Source of the DNA: Pantoea dispersa
Lineage (GTDB): Bacteria; Pseudomonadota; Gammaproteobacteria; Enterobacterales; Enterobacteriaceae
Assembly (NCBI RefSeq): GCF_014155765.1
Contig: NZ_SCKT01000001.1
Coordinates: forward strand, 806,001-870,000
Direction: 5' to 3'
DNA: 64,000 nucleotides
Below the pieces are notes generated by a model, which saw only the letters and a list, made by a program, of their open reading frames with translations, did no database searches and had not been told where the DNA came from. The position numbers and the translations under genes are program-made. This document shows positions 22,253 through 32,895 of the stretch, piece after piece. How positions within the stretch are numbered: the stretch's first letter is position 1; each line of letters begins with the position of its first letter.

Positions 22253-22298
22253 GACCCTGTCCAGTGACAGGGTCTGATGCCAGCCGGGCAGGCTGGCA
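22253..22298 (-). promoter_or_regulatory. Two tandem stem-loops between serC and aroA
   Basis: Stem-loop one pairs TGCCAGCC (22278-22285) with GGCTGGCA (22291-22298), loop 5 nt. Stem-loop two pairs GACCCTGTC (22253-22261) with GACAGGGTC (22266-22274), loop 4 nt. Both are perfect and separated by 3 nt. No long U-run follows, so they look more like an attenuator or mRNA-stabilising element than a strong terminator. Confidence 0.7.
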
Positions 22299-22311
22299 CT
22301 AAAGTAGATAA

Positions 22312-23397
22312 TTAACCGTGACGACGTTCGAAGTCGACCATGAATTCGGTCAGCGCTTTAACGCCTTCCAGCGGCATCGCATTGTAGATCGAGGCACGCA
22401 TACCGCCAACCACACGGTGCCCCTTCAGCGCATGCAGGCCCGCCTTCAGTGATTCTTCAAGGAACACCTTATCCAGCACAGCATCGGCCAGCTGGAAAGG
22501 CACGTTCATCCGGGAACGGTTTTCTCTGGCGACGTCGTTACGGTAGAAGCTGCTGCTATCAATCACGCCGTACAGCAGATCGGCTTTCGCCTGATTAACC
22601 TTGTCCATCTCCGCTACACCGCCCTTCTCTTTCAGCCATTTGAACACCAGGCCGGAGAGATACCAGGCAAACGTCGGCGGGGTGTTAAACATCGAATCGT
22701 TTTCGGCCAGCACTTTGTAGTCGAGAATGGAGGGCACCCAGCGCTGCGCTTTGCCAAGCAGGTCATCACGCACCACCACCAGCGTCAGGCCAGCGGGACC
22801 GATGTTCTTCTGCGCGCCGGCATAAATCACGCCGTAGCGGCTGATGTCGAGGGGGCGGGACAGGATGGTCGAAGAGAGATCGGCCACCACCACTTTATCG
22901 CCGAAGTCTGGCTCTTCATCGATGGCAATACCGTCGATGGTTTCATTCGGGCAGAAATGCACATAAGCCGCATCATCGCTGAGCTGCCATTCACGCATCG
23001 GTAACAGTGCGCGTTTACCCTCACGGGTGGTTTTGATGTCAATGGCGTTCGGCGAGCAGAATTTTTCTGCTTCTTTAATAGCGCTGTGCGCCCAGTAGCC
23101 GCCGTCGATGTAATCCGCGCGGCTGGCATCGCCCAGCAGATTGCCCGGGATTGCCGCGAACTGCGCGCGCGCGCCGCCATGGCAGAATAATACTTTGTAG
23201 TTGGCCGGGATTTTCAGCAGATCGCGAAAATCCTGCTCCGCCGCTTCCGCGACTTCAATAAACTCTTTGCTGCGGTGACTGATTTCCATCACCGAGGTGC
23301 CTAAGCCATGCCAGTTTGTCAGTTCTTGTTCTGCACGACGAAGCACTTCCACCGGCAGCATTGCCGGTCCGGAGCTAAAATTATAAACCTGCGCCAT
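22312..23397 (-). CDS. serC: Phosphoserine aminotransferase
   Basis: PLP enzyme for serine synthesis (3-phosphohydroxypyruvate to phosphoserine) and for pyridoxal phosphate synthesis. It has 361 residues (E. coli 362). It begins [19 protein letters not shown]. The PLP Lys lies in [13 protein letters not shown] near residue 197. GAGGGG precedes the ATG. It is first in the serC-aroA operon and divergent from ycaO. E. coli has ycaP in this neighbourhood; it is absent here. Confidence 0.99.
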   Translation of the reverse strand: MAQVYNFSSGPAMLPVEVLRRAEQELTNWHGLGTSVMEISHRSKEFIEVAEAAEQDFRDLLKIPANYKVLFCHGGARAQFAAIPGNLLGDASRADYIDGGYWAHSAIKEAEKFCSPNAIDIKTTREGKRALLPMREWQLSDDAAYVHFCPNETIDGIAIDEEPDFGDKVVVADLSSTILSRPLDISRYGVIYAGAQKNIGPAGLTLVVVRDDLLGKAQRWVPSILDYKVLAENDSMFNTPPTFAWYLSGLVFKWLKEKGGVAEMDKVNQAKADLLYGVIDSSSFYRNDVARENRSRMNVPFQLADAVLDKVFLEESLKAGLHALKGHRVVGGMRASIYNAMPLEGVKALTEFMVDFERRHG

Positions 23398-23708
23398 TTC
23401 CCCTCACCATTGTCATATCGAACGGTTATGAATACCCCATCGGTTTTATCATTGCCTCCGGATGGCTGCAATCATTTATCCGGCAGCGATCACATTTCCA
23501 GAGCCCGCTCCACCGCAGCTTATGTCACAAATGTAATAAGCCACGGAATTTTGTGAGGCAGTGCGGTGAAGTAAAATCAGACAGCTGCCAGAGCGCGAAA
23601 AAGCCGTAACAATGCGTTGAGAAATTTGGCGGAGCAATAGCGAAGCAGGCGCAAAACCCGTATTATTGCGCGCTTTACGCCCAACCATCGACTTGAGAGA
23701 GCGCCACC
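23398..23708. promoter_or_regulatory. Divergent serC/ycaO intergenic region
   Basis: This 311-bp gap holds promoters for both directions. For ycaO there is a TATTAT (23661-23666) with no convincing -35. On the serC side, the minus strand contains TTTGTGACATAAG and AAATGTGATC, two half-sites resembling CRP boxes, and a CTTAT/ATAAG inverted repeat near 23518-23540. E. coli serC-aroA is controlled by Lrp and CRP; binding here is inference. No gene seen. Confidence 0.45.
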
Positions 23709-25472
23709 ATGACGCAAACGTTTATTCCAGGTAAAGACGCCGCACTGGAAGACTCCATCGCACGCTTCCAGCAGAAACTGCAGGATCTGGGTTTCAACAT
23801 TGAAGAAGCTTCCTGGCTAAACCCGGTGCCGCACGTCTGGTCTGTGCACATTCGCGACCGCGACTGCCCGCTCTGTTTTACTAACGGTAAAGGCGCCAGT
23901 AAAAAAGCGGCGCTGGCCTCAGCGCTGGGCGAATATTTTGAGCGCCTCTCAACCAACTACTTCTTTGCCGATTTCTGGCTGGGCGAAACCATCGCTAACG
24001 GCGACTTCGTGCACTACCCGAACGAGAAATGGTTCCCGCTGAGCGACGATGACAGCCTGCCGGAAGGTATTCTGGATGCACGCCTGCGTAAGTTTTACGA
24101 TCCGGAACAGAGCCTGAGCGCATCCGATCTGGTGGATCTGCAGTCTGGTAATGCCGATCGCGGTATTTGCGGCCTGCCATTTACCCGCCAGTCCGATCAG
24201 CAAACTGTTTACATTCCGATGAACATTATCGGCAACCTGTATGTGTCTAACGGCATGTCCGCTGGCAACACCGCCAATGAAGCGCGCGTACAGGGCTTAT
24301 CCGAAGTGTTTGAGCGCCATATTAAAAACCGCATTATCGCGGAATCCATCAGCCTGCCGGAAATTCCTGAAGCGGTGATGCAGCGCTATCCTGGCGTGGT
24401 GGAGGCTATCAATCGTCTTGAAGCAGAAGGTTTCCCGATTTTCTCCTACGACGCTTCGCTGGGCGGCAACTATCCGGTGATCTGTGTGGTGCTGTTCAAC
24501 CCGGCTAACGGCACCTGTTTTGCCTCTTTTGGCGCCCATCCGGACTTTGGTGTCGCGCTGGAACGTACCGTCACCGAACTGCTGCAGGGTCGCGGCCTGA
24601 AAGATCTCGACGTGTTTACCCCGCCCACCTTCGATGATGAAGAAGTGGCCGAACACGCTAACCTTGAAACCCACTTCATTGATTCCAGCGGTCTGATCTC
24701 CTGGGATATGTTCAAAGACGATGCCGACTATCCCTTTGTCGACTGGAGCTTTGCCGGCACCACCCATGAAGAGTTCGATACGCTGATGGCGATCTTCCGT
24801 GCGGAAGATAAAGAAGTGTATATCGCCGACTACGAACATCTGGGCGTTTACGCCTGCCGCATTATCGTACCGGGCATGTCTGATATTTACCCTGCCGAAG
24901 ACCTGCTGCTGGCGAATAACAACATGGGTGCATCACTGCGTGAAACGCTGTTGTCCCTGCCGGCAACCCAGTGGCAACCCGAGGAGTATCTGGCTCTGAT
25001 CGAACAGCTGGATGAAGAAGGTCATGATGACTTCACCCGCGTGCGTGAACTGCTGGGGCTGGCGACCGGCAAAGACAACGGCTGGTTCACGCTACGTATT
25101 GGCGAGCTGAAAGCGATGCTGGCGCTGGCCGGTGGCGATCTGGATCAGGCGCTGATCTGGACGGAATGGACCATGGAGTTCAACCAGTCGATCTTCAGCC
25201 CTGAGCGTGCCAATTACTACCGCTGCCTGCAGACTCTGCTGCTACTGGCGATGGAAGAAGATCGCGATCCGCTGCAGTATCATCGCGCCTTTGTGCGCAT
25301 GTATGGCGAAGCCGCCGTCGACGCCGCTTCGGCTGCCATCAGCGGTGAGGCACCGTTCTACGGTCTGCAGGTGGTTGACCGCGATCTGCACGCGTTCCCG
25401 GCGCATCAGGCACTGCTGGCCGCGTATGAAAAATTACAGGCGGCAAAACGTCGTTACTGGTCTGCGAAATAA
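23709..25472 (+). CDS. ycaO: YcaO-domain protein (RpsL beta-methylthiolation accessory factor)
   Basis: ATP-dependent YcaO family protein; E. coli YcaO (586 residues) assists RimO in methylthiolation of ribosomal protein S12. It has 587 residues here. The YcaO domain covers about residues 60-380 with GKGASKKAALASALGEYFERLS and ARVQGLSEVFERHI holding likely ATP and Mg ligands. A helical, TPR-like C-terminal part follows from about 430. The C-terminus (KRRYWSAK) lacks the proline-rich PxPxP end of RiPP cyclodehydratases, and no precursor peptide lies nearby, so the housekeeping role is favoured. A terminator follows. Confidence 0.95.
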   Translation: MTQTFIPGKDAALEDSIARFQQKLQDLGFNIEEASWLNPVPHVWSVHIRDRDCPLCFTNGKGASKKAALASALGEYFERLSTNYFFADFWLGETIANGDFVHYPNEKWFPLSDDDSLPEGILDARLRKFYDPEQSLSASDLVDLQSGNADRGICGLPFTRQSDQQTVYIPMNIIGNLYVSNGMSAGNTANEARVQGLSEVFERHIKNRIIAESISLPEIPEAVMQRYPGVVEAINRLEAEGFPIFSYDASLGGNYPVICVVLFNPANGTCFASFGAHPDFGVALERTVTELLQGRGLKDLDVFTPPTFDDEEVAEHANLETHFIDSSGLISWDMFKDDADYPFVDWSFAGTTHEEFDTLMAIFRAEDKEVYIADYEHLGVYACRIIVPGMSDIYPAEDLLLANNNMGASLRETLLSLPATQWQPEEYLALIEQLDEEGHDDFTRVRELLGLATGKDNGWFTLRIGELKAMLALAGGDLDQALIWTEWTMEFNQSIFSPERANYYRCLQTLLLLAMEEDRDPLQYHRAFVRMYGEAAVDAASAAISGEAPFYGLQVVDRDLHAFPAHQALLAAYEKLQAAKRRYWSAK

Positions 25473-25514
25473 ATCGGCGCATTTTTTCTGCGACCAATTA
25501 GCCTGAAAATTAAC

Positions 25515-25545
25515 GGGCACTGGCAGTATCCAGTGCCCTTTTTTT
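25515..25545 (+). terminator. Rho-independent terminator after ycaO
   Basis: A 9-bp perfect stem GGGCACTGG (25515-25523) and CCAGTGCCC (25530-25538) with a 6-nt loop is followed by seven T. It separates ycaO from the focA promoter region. Confidence 0.95.
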
Positions 25546-25825
25546 ATGCCGCTGAAAATTCATCGGGCGCAGAAAATAATAAATAACAATTCACTATCAT
25601 TGATAAACAGCATTTAACAAAATAGCCCTTAAGCCAGCCGCATCTTCAACTTATTTTGCATAAATTAAAAATTATTTATTTAATAATATTCAAGGCTTTA
25701 ATTGATTTTTTGCTCGTTTTGCGGCTTTGCTTAACCCTGCCGTTTCGGCAAATATGATCCACATCAACTCCTGACCTATACTCCTTTGTTAGTATCTTTA
25801 CAGACAATTTCTGGAGAGCGTTAGT
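25546..25825 (+). promoter_or_regulatory. focA-pflB control region with FNR-dependent class II promoter
   Basis: An AT-rich gap upstream of focA. An FNR box ATGAT-CCAC-ATCAA (25754-25767) matches the consensus at 9 of 10 positions. A -10 TAGTAT at 25790-25795 predicts a start near 25802, which puts the FNR centre exactly at -41.5, the class II position. A second -10-like TATACT is at 25777-25782. Further upstream, TTGATAAACAGCAT (25600-25613) is a poorer FNR-like site. It overlaps a direct repeat (TAAAC 25604, TTAAC 25614, 10-bp period) resembling an ArcA site. Anaerobic induction by FNR and ArcA is known for E. coli; here it is inferred from sites. Confidence 0.75.
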
Positions 25826-26686
25826 GTGAAAGCTGACAACCCTTTTAATTCATTATTACCGGCGGCGATGGCAAAAGTCGCAGAAGATGCCGGTGTCTAT
25901 AAAGCGACTAAACATCCCTTAACCACCTTCTTTCTGGCTATCACTGCTGGCGTCTTTATTTCCATTGCCTTTGTGTTTTACATCACCGCCACCACGGGCA
26001 GCGGCACTATGCCGTATGGCATGGCCAAATTAATCGGTGGCATCTGCTTCTCACTGGGTTTGATGCTGGTAGTGGTCTGCGGCGCTGATTTGTTTACTTC
26101 AACGGTGCTGATCGTGGTGGCAAAAGCCAGCGGACGCATTACCTGGCTGCAACTGGGTCGTCACTGGCTCAATGTCTACGTTGGCAACCTGTGCGGCGCG
26201 CTGTTTTTTGTGGCGCTGATTTGGCTGGCCGGTGAGCATATGGTCGCAAATGGTGCCTGGGGATTAAATGTCTTACAGACCGCCGACCACAAAATGCATC
26301 ATACGTTTATCGAAGCGGTAAGCCTCGGTACACTGGCTAACCTGATGGTGTGTCTGGCGGTGTGGATGAGCTACTCCGGCCGTAGCCTGCTCGACAAAAT
26401 GGTAGCGATGATTTTACCGGTTGCGATGTTTGTAGCCAGCGGCTTTGAGCACAGCATCGCCAATATGTTCCTGATCCCGATGGCCATCATGATTCGCGAT
26501 TTTGCCAGCCCGGAATTCTGGCAAATGACCGGTGCCAGCGCGGCGCAATTTCCTGCACTGGGCATTGGCGATTTTATTGTTAATAACCTGATTCCCGTAA
26601 CCATCGGCAACATCATTGGCGGCGGTCTGTTAGTCGGGTTGACCTATTGGGTTATCTATCTGCGCGACGGTGAGTCCGCGCACTGA
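25826..26686 (+). CDS. focA: Formate channel FocA
   Basis: Pentameric formate/nitrite-type channel in the inner membrane, which moves formate out during fermentation and back in at low pH. It has 286 residues (E. coli 285) with six membrane helices. The gating His lies in ASGFEHSIANMF, and LVGGICF-like and NIIGGGLLVGLTYW segments are family hallmarks. The start is the GTG at 25826 (MKADNPFN), preceded by GGAGAG. It is co-directional with pflB, 69 nt downstream. Confidence 0.98.
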   Translation: MKADNPFNSLLPAAMAKVAEDAGVYKATKHPLTTFFLAITAGVFISIAFVFYITATTGSGTMPYGMAKLIGGICFSLGLMLVVVCGADLFTSTVLIVVAKASGRITWLQLGRHWLNVYVGNLCGALFFVALIWLAGEHMVANGAWGLNVLQTADHKMHHTFIEAVSLGTLANLMVCLAVWMSYSGRSLLDKMVAMILPVAMFVASGFEHSIANMFLIPMAIMIRDFASPEFWQMTGASAAQFPALGIGDFIVNNLIPVTIGNIIGGGLLVGLTYWVIYLRDGESAH

Positions 26687-26755
26687 GTCATTAAGTACGG
26701 GCGTGCTGAGCAGCGCGCCATACGTTACAGTCTCCCTAAATAAGGCAGGTATATC

Positions 26756-29038
26756 ATGTCCGAACTGAATGAAAAAATGGCGTCAGCCTGGGAAGGATTT
26801 AGCGCCGGTGAATGGCAGAACAGCGTCAACGTCCGTGACTTCATCCAAAAAAACTACACGCCGTATGAAGGTGACGAAGCATTCCTCGCCGGCGCGACGC
26901 CAGCCACCACCAAACTGTGGGACAGCGTGCTGGAAGGCATCAAAATTGAAAACCGTACCCATGCACCGGTTGATTTCGACACTGATTTAGCGTCTACCAT
27001 CACCTCACACGATGCGGGCTATATTAACAAATCGCTGGAAACCATCGTTGGTCTGCAGACTGAAGCCCCGCTGAAACGCGCCATTATCCCGTTTGGCGGC
27101 ATCAAAATGGTGGAAGGCTCCTGTAAAGTTTACGGCCGCGAGCTGGACCCAGCGCTTAAGAAAGTTTTCACCGATTACCGCAAAACCCACAACCAAGGCG
27201 TGTTTGACGTTTACACCCCGGATATCCTGCGCTGCCGTAAATCCGGCGTGCTGACCGGTCTGCCAGATGCATACGGCCGCGGTCGTATTATCGGTGACTA
27301 CCGTCGCGTCGCGCTGTACGGCATCGACTTCCTGATGAAAGACAAAGTGGCTCAGTTCAACTCACTGCAGAGTGACATGGAAAATGGCGTTGATCTCGAA
27401 GCCACCATTCGCCTGCGTGAAGAGATTTCTGAACAGCACCGCGCACTGGGCCAGATCAAAGAGATGGCCGCCAAATATGGCTTTGATATCTCTCTGCCAG
27501 CCACCACCGCGCAGGAAGCAGTACAGTGGACCTACTTCGGTTACCTCGCAGCAGTGAAATCACAAAACGGTGCCGCGATGTCGTTTGGTCGCGTGTCCAC
27601 TTTCCTCGACGTTTACATCGAGCGCGATATCAAAGCCGGTAAACTGAGCGAAGAGCAGGCGCAGGAGCTGATTGACCATCTGGTGATGAAATTGCGTATG
27701 GTGCGCTTCCTGCGTACGCCGGAATACGATGAGCTGTTCTCTGGCGACCCAATCTGGGCCACTGAATCACTGGCTGGTATGGGCGTTGACGGTCGTACGC
27801 TGGTGACGAAAAGCACCTTCCGCTTCCTGAACACGCTGTACACCATGGGTCCATCACCGGAACCAAACATGACCATCCTGTGGTCTGAGAAACTGCCGGT
27901 TAACTTCAAAAAGTATGCGGCAAAAGTCTCCATCGACACCTCATCGCTGCAGTATGAGAACGATGACCTGATGCGTCCGGACTTTGACAATGATGACTAC
28001 GCCATCGCCTGCTGCGTGAGCCCGATGATTGTCGGTAAACAAATGCAGTTCTTCGGCGCACGTGCCAACCTGGCTAAAACACTGCTGTACGCAATCAACG
28101 GCGGTGTGGATGAGAAGCTGAAAATGCAGGTCGGCCCGAAAGAAGCGCCAATCACTGATGATGTCCTGGATTATGACACTGTGATGGCGCGTCTGGACCA
28201 CTTCATGGACTGGCTGGCAAAACAGTACGTCACGTCACTCAACATCATCCACTACATGCATGATAAGTACAGTTATGAAGCCGCGCTGATGGCACTGCAC
28301 GACCGTGACGTTTATCGTACCATGGCGTGTGGTATCGCGGGCCTGTCTGTCGCCGCGGACTCACTTTCAGCGATTAAATATGCCAAAGTGAAACCGGTAC
28401 GTGACGCCGATGGTCTGGCAGTGGACTTCGAAATTGAAGGTGAATATCCGCAGTTCGGTAACAACGACCCGCGCGTGGATGATCTGGCCTGTGACCTGGT
28501 TGAACGTTTCATGAAGAAAATTCAGAAACTGCAGACCTACCGTAATGCGGTGCCAACGCAGTCGGTACTGACCATCACCTCCAACGTGGTATACGGTAAG
28601 AAAACCGGTAACACCCCGGATGGTCGTCGCTCCGGTGCGCCATTTGGACCCGGTGCCAACCCAATGCATGGCCGTGACCAGAAAGGTGCTGTCGCCTCAC
28701 TGACTTCCGTGGCCAAACTGCCATTTGCCTACGCCAAAGACGGTATCTCTTATACCTTCTCTATCGTACCGAATGCGCTGGGCAAAGATGATAACGTGCG
28801 TAAAACCAACCTTGCTGGCCTGATGGATGGTTACTTCCACCACGAAGCCAGTATCGAGGGCGGCCAGCACCTGAACGTTAACGTCATGAACCGTGAAATG
28901 CTGCTGGATGCCATGGAGCACCCTGAGAAATATCCACAGCTGACCATCCGCGTTTCCGGTTATGCCGTACGTTTCAACTCGCTGACGAAAGAGCAGCAGC
29001 AGGATGTGATTACCCGTACCTTTATTCAGTCGCTGTAA
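26756..29038 (+). CDS. pflB: Formate C-acetyltransferase 1 (pyruvate formate-lyase)
   Basis: Glycyl-radical enzyme converting pyruvate and CoA to acetyl-CoA and formate under anaerobiosis. It has 760 residues, as in E. coli. The catalytic Cys pair is in [12 protein letters not shown] near residues 418-419. The C-terminal radical Gly is in [11 protein letters not shown] near residue 734. The codon choice is strongly biased, in line with high expression. It is followed by a terminator and then its activase. Confidence 0.99.
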   Translation: MSELNEKMASAWEGFSAGEWQNSVNVRDFIQKNYTPYEGDEAFLAGATPATTKLWDSVLEGIKIENRTHAPVDFDTDLASTITSHDAGYINKSLETIVGLQTEAPLKRAIIPFGGIKMVEGSCKVYGRELDPALKKVFTDYRKTHNQGVFDVYTPDILRCRKSGVLTGLPDAYGRGRIIGDYRRVALYGIDFLMKDKVAQFNSLQSDMENGVDLEATIRLREEISEQHRALGQIKEMAAKYGFDISLPATTAQEAVQWTYFGYLAAVKSQNGAAMSFGRVSTFLDVYIERDIKAGKLSEEQAQELIDHLVMKLRMVRFLRTPEYDELFSGDPIWATESLAGMGVDGRTLVTKSTFRFLNTLYTMGPSPEPNMTILWSEKLPVNFKKYAAKVSIDTSSLQYENDDLMRPDFDNDDYAIACCVSPMIVGKQMQFFGARANLAKTLLYAINGGVDEKLKMQVGPKEAPITDDVLDYDTVMARLDHFMDWLAKQYVTSLNIIHYMHDKYSYEAALMALHDRDVYRTMACGIAGLSVAADSLSAIKYAKVKPVRDADGLAVDFEIEGEYPQFGNNDPRVDDLACDLVERFMKKIQKLQTYRNAVPTQSVLTITSNVVYGKKTGNTPDGRRSGAPFGPGANPMHGRDQKGAVASLTSVAKLPFAYAKDGISYTFSIVPNALGKDDNVRKTNLAGLMDGYFHHEASIEGGQHLNVNVMNREMLLDAMEHPEKYPQLTIRVSGYAVRFNSLTKEQQQDVITRTFIQSL

Positions 29039-29056
29039 TCCTCCTCACTGTAATCG

Positions 29057-29079
29057 AAAGGCTCCTGCGGGAGCCTTTT
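29057..29079 (+). terminator. Rho-independent terminator after pflB
   Basis: Stem AAAGGCTCC (29057-29065) pairs with GGAGCCTTT (29070-29078) around a TGCG loop and ends in T. It separates pflB from pflA, so pflA probably also has its own promoter in the remaining 120 nt. Confidence 0.85.
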
Positions 29080-29201
29080 CTCCACAAGCCAGTTTCGCCA
29101 GTCTGCTTTTGCAGGCAGTCTGGCAAAACCGACTTACATCCTCAGAGCACAACACAGATTGTGCCGCCTGCGCGCCAGGCTGAACCGGAGAATACATCGC
29201 A

Positions 29202-29942
29202 ATGTCAACCATCGGTCGTATCCACTCGTTTGAATCCTGCGGCACCGTTGACGGTCCCGGCATCCGTTTTATCACCTTCTTCCAGGGCTGCCTGATGCGC
29301 TGCCTGTACTGCCACAACCGCGATACCTGGGACACTCACGGCGGTAAGGAAATCACCGTCGATGAGCTGATGAGGGATGTGCTGTCGTATCGCCACTTTA
29401 TGAATGCGTCTGGTGGCGGCGTGACGGCATCCGGCGGTGAAGCCATTCTGCAGGCTGAATTTGTGCGCGACTGGTTTCGCGCCTGCCAGGCCGAGGGCAT
29501 CCATACCTGCCTCGACACCAACGGCTTTGTGCGTCGTTACGATCCGGTGATCGATGAACTGCTTGATGCGACCGATCTGGTGATGCTCGACCTCAAGCAA
29601 ATCAATGACGATATCCATGAGATTCTGGTCGGCGTGTCAAACCACCGCACGCTGGATTTCGCCCGCTATCTGCAAAAGCGCGGTAAAAGGACCTGGATTC
29701 GCTATGTGGTGGTGCCGGGTTATTCGGACGATGACGATTCGGTACATCGCCTCGGTGAATTTACTAAAGACATGACTAACATTGAGAAGATCGAGCTGCT
29801 GCCTTATCACGAGCTCGGCAAGCATAAATGGATTGCGATGGGTGAAGAGTACAAGCTGGAAGGCGTGAAGCCGCCAACGAAAGAGACCATGGAGCGGGTG
29901 AAAAATATTCTTGCCGGCTACGGCCATAACGTCATGTATTAA
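29202..29942 (+). CDS. pflA: Pyruvate formate-lyase 1-activating enzyme
   Basis: Radical-SAM enzyme that installs the glycyl radical on PflB. It has 246 residues (E. coli 246). The 4Fe-4S motif CLMRCLYC is at residues 30-37, and [11 protein letters not shown] forms the SAM-binding GGE region. CGGAGAA lies upstream of the ATG. Its position after pflB is the canonical one. Confidence 0.99.
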   Translation: MSTIGRIHSFESCGTVDGPGIRFITFFQGCLMRCLYCHNRDTWDTHGGKEITVDELMRDVLSYRHFMNASGGGVTASGGEAILQAEFVRDWFRACQAEGIHTCLDTNGFVRRYDPVIDELLDATDLVMLDLKQINDDIHEILVGVSNHRTLDFARYLQKRGKRTWIRYVVVPGYSDDDDSVHRLGEFTKDMTNIEKIELLPYHELGKHKWIAMGEEYKLEGVKPPTKETMERVKNILAGYGHNVMY

Positions 29943-30040
29943 GACGGTTGGCCTGCAGCTGAAGCTTTACCGGCAAGAAACAGAGCGTTACCGCCGGGAC
30001 ATTTGCGACAGGTTGCGAATGTCCCGTTTAAGCACCGCCA

Positions 30041-31192
30041 TCAGGCATGCGCTACCGGTGTTGCATGCTGATCGGCTTTACGCAGCAGCATCACCAGATA
30101 GACCAGCGCCACCACCGCAATCATCACAAACAGCAGGCGATCGGAATAGTTCTGCATCAGCATCGCGGTCATCCCCGGCCCGACCAGACTGCCAACGGTA
30201 TAACTGAACAGCAGCGCCTGATTCATCGCCACCAGTTCATGATGCGCCACCGTTTCACACGCCCAGGACATCGCTACCGGATAAAGCGTAAAGCCAGCCA
30301 GCCCCAGCACAAACAGTGCCGGTGCCATTGCCGTTCCGCTCAGCATAGCAATCGCACCCAGAATCACCACGAACACCTGCACGCGCAGCACCATCAGGCG
30401 ACCAAAGCGGTCGGCAAGACGTCCTACCGGCCACTGACCGACAATCCCGGCACTGACCAGCAGCGCCATCCAGTAACCCACGGTGGCATCGCTCATACCC
30501 TGATGCGAAAGATAAAGCGGCATCAGGCCGTAGAGCGAACCGAGCACGATACCGGAAATAATGCAGCCGTTGATACCCAAACGCGAACTGCGGCGGCGCA
30601 GCATGCTCCAGATACGCCCGGTTGAGGCTTCTTCAGTAGCCGCACCGGCGTTGACCTGCACAAACACCACGGGCAGCACGGCACAGACGATCAGCGCGCT
30701 CACCCAGGGAATGACGTGCAGCAGTTCTGTCGAGACACGGCTCACCAGCAGCTGACCGGCAACGGTGCCAAGATAGTAGATGATCATGTAAGCGGCCAGC
30801 AGCTGACCGCGATTGCGCACGGTACCGCTGCACAATAGTGCACTCTCAACCACCACCCAAATCAGTGCACAGCCTACGCCCGCGGTGAAGCGCAGCAGCG
30901 TCCAGCTGTAAAAGCCGTCCAGCAGCACCATGCCCATGGTTGCCAGCGCAAACAGTACGCTGGCAAGGTAAAAGCAGCGATTAAAGCCATGGCGATTAAT
31001 CAACCAGCCCGCCAGCAAGGTGCCCAGTAAGTTGCCGGTGTAATAAGCAGAGCTCGCCATGCCCACCTGCCAGGTCGGCAGTTGATCGTGGGTGAGCCAC
31101 AGCGGCACCAGCGTATTAAGCACAGCAATAGACACCGTCATCAGCATTAAGCCGCAAAGCAGCAGCAGGACGGGGCGCGACCAGGTTGACAT
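30041..31192 (-). CDS. ycaD: MFS-type transporter YcaD
   Basis: Major facilitator superfamily protein with 12 predicted membrane helices, about 383 residues. The start at 31192 ([14 protein letters not shown]) matches E. coli YcaD; an in-frame start at 31258 would add 22 residues without family support. Conserved stretches include [20 protein letters not shown] and [14 protein letters not shown] (the A-motif-like loop). Substrate unknown. It is convergent with pflA. E. coli has ycaC and dmsABC between ycaD and serS, and ycaMNK on the pflA side; all are missing here. Confidence 0.92.
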   Translation of the reverse strand: MSTWSRPVLLLLCGLMLMTVSIAVLNTLVPLWLTHDQLPTWQVGMASSAYYTGNLLGTLLAGWLINRHGFNRCFYLASVLFALATMGMVLLDGFYSWTLLRFTAGVGCALIWVVVESALLCSGTVRNRGQLLAAYMIIYYLGTVAGQLLVSRVSTELLHVIPWVSALIVCAVLPVVFVQVNAGAATEEASTGRIWSMLRRRSSRLGINGCIISGIVLGSLYGLMPLYLSHQGMSDATVGYWMALLVSAGIVGQWPVGRLADRFGRLMVLRVQVFVVILGAIAMLSGTAMAPALFVLGLAGFTLYPVAMSWACETVAHHELVAMNQALLFSYTVGSLVGPGMTAMLMQNYSDRLLFVMIAVVALVYLVMLLRKADQHATPVAHA

Positions 31193-31462
31193 AGGGAATA
31201 AAACCAAAAGAAATGAACAGATTTGCGCGCAGTTTGCCATTGGCGATGGCAAAGTCAATGTGCAAAAAAACAGCGCCGCACATTTTGCTGCTGAACAATT
31301 TATTATTTTTATCTTCAGCGGGTTACAGGGCTTGAGAAAGGTCTTATATCTGAATCTATCTACATGAATTTATACATTTTTGATGGTTTGACGCGTAGCG
31401 ATGACGATAACGTTTATTTCTGATTAATTCCGGTTAAAAAATAATGCCTGACGCGCTTAAGA
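31193..31462. promoter_or_regulatory. Intergenic region between ycaD and serS with candidate operator
   Basis: No gene seen in this stretch. A 21-bp inverted repeat, TTTGCCAT (31234-31241) with ATGGCAAA (31247-31254) around a 5-nt centre, lies 42-62 bp before the ycaD start and could be a regulator site. A TTGACT -35-like hexamer lies next to it on the minus strand. Further out is an AT-rich segment (31300-31400) flanked by GCTGAA/TTCAGC arms. Confidence 0.45.
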
Positions 31463-31489
31463 AATAAAAAACCCGGCCTGAGCCGGGTT
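31463..31489 (-). terminator. Rho-independent terminator after serS
   Basis: On the minus strand an 8-bp stem AACCCGGC/GCCGGGTT with a 4-nt loop (31470-31489) is followed by TTTTTATTT. It ends the rarA-serS direction transcript. Confidence 0.95.
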
Positions 31490-31505
31490 AGTGCATGAAT
31501 GCCAG

Positions 31506-32873
<1,368 letters not shown>

Positions 32874-32895
32874 TCACCTTACCGTAACGCGTTTA

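Noticed and set aside
23709-25472. YcaO as part of an azole RiPP biosynthetic cluster
   Set aside because: No precursor peptide, E1-like partner, dehydrogenase or exporter is adjacent. The protein lacks a proline-rich C-terminus and matches the E. coli housekeeping YcaO in length.
29098-29130. Repeated CAGTCTG motifs and a weak hairpin before pflA
   Set aside because: The arms pair only in short blocks and have no regulator resemblance; too weak to call.
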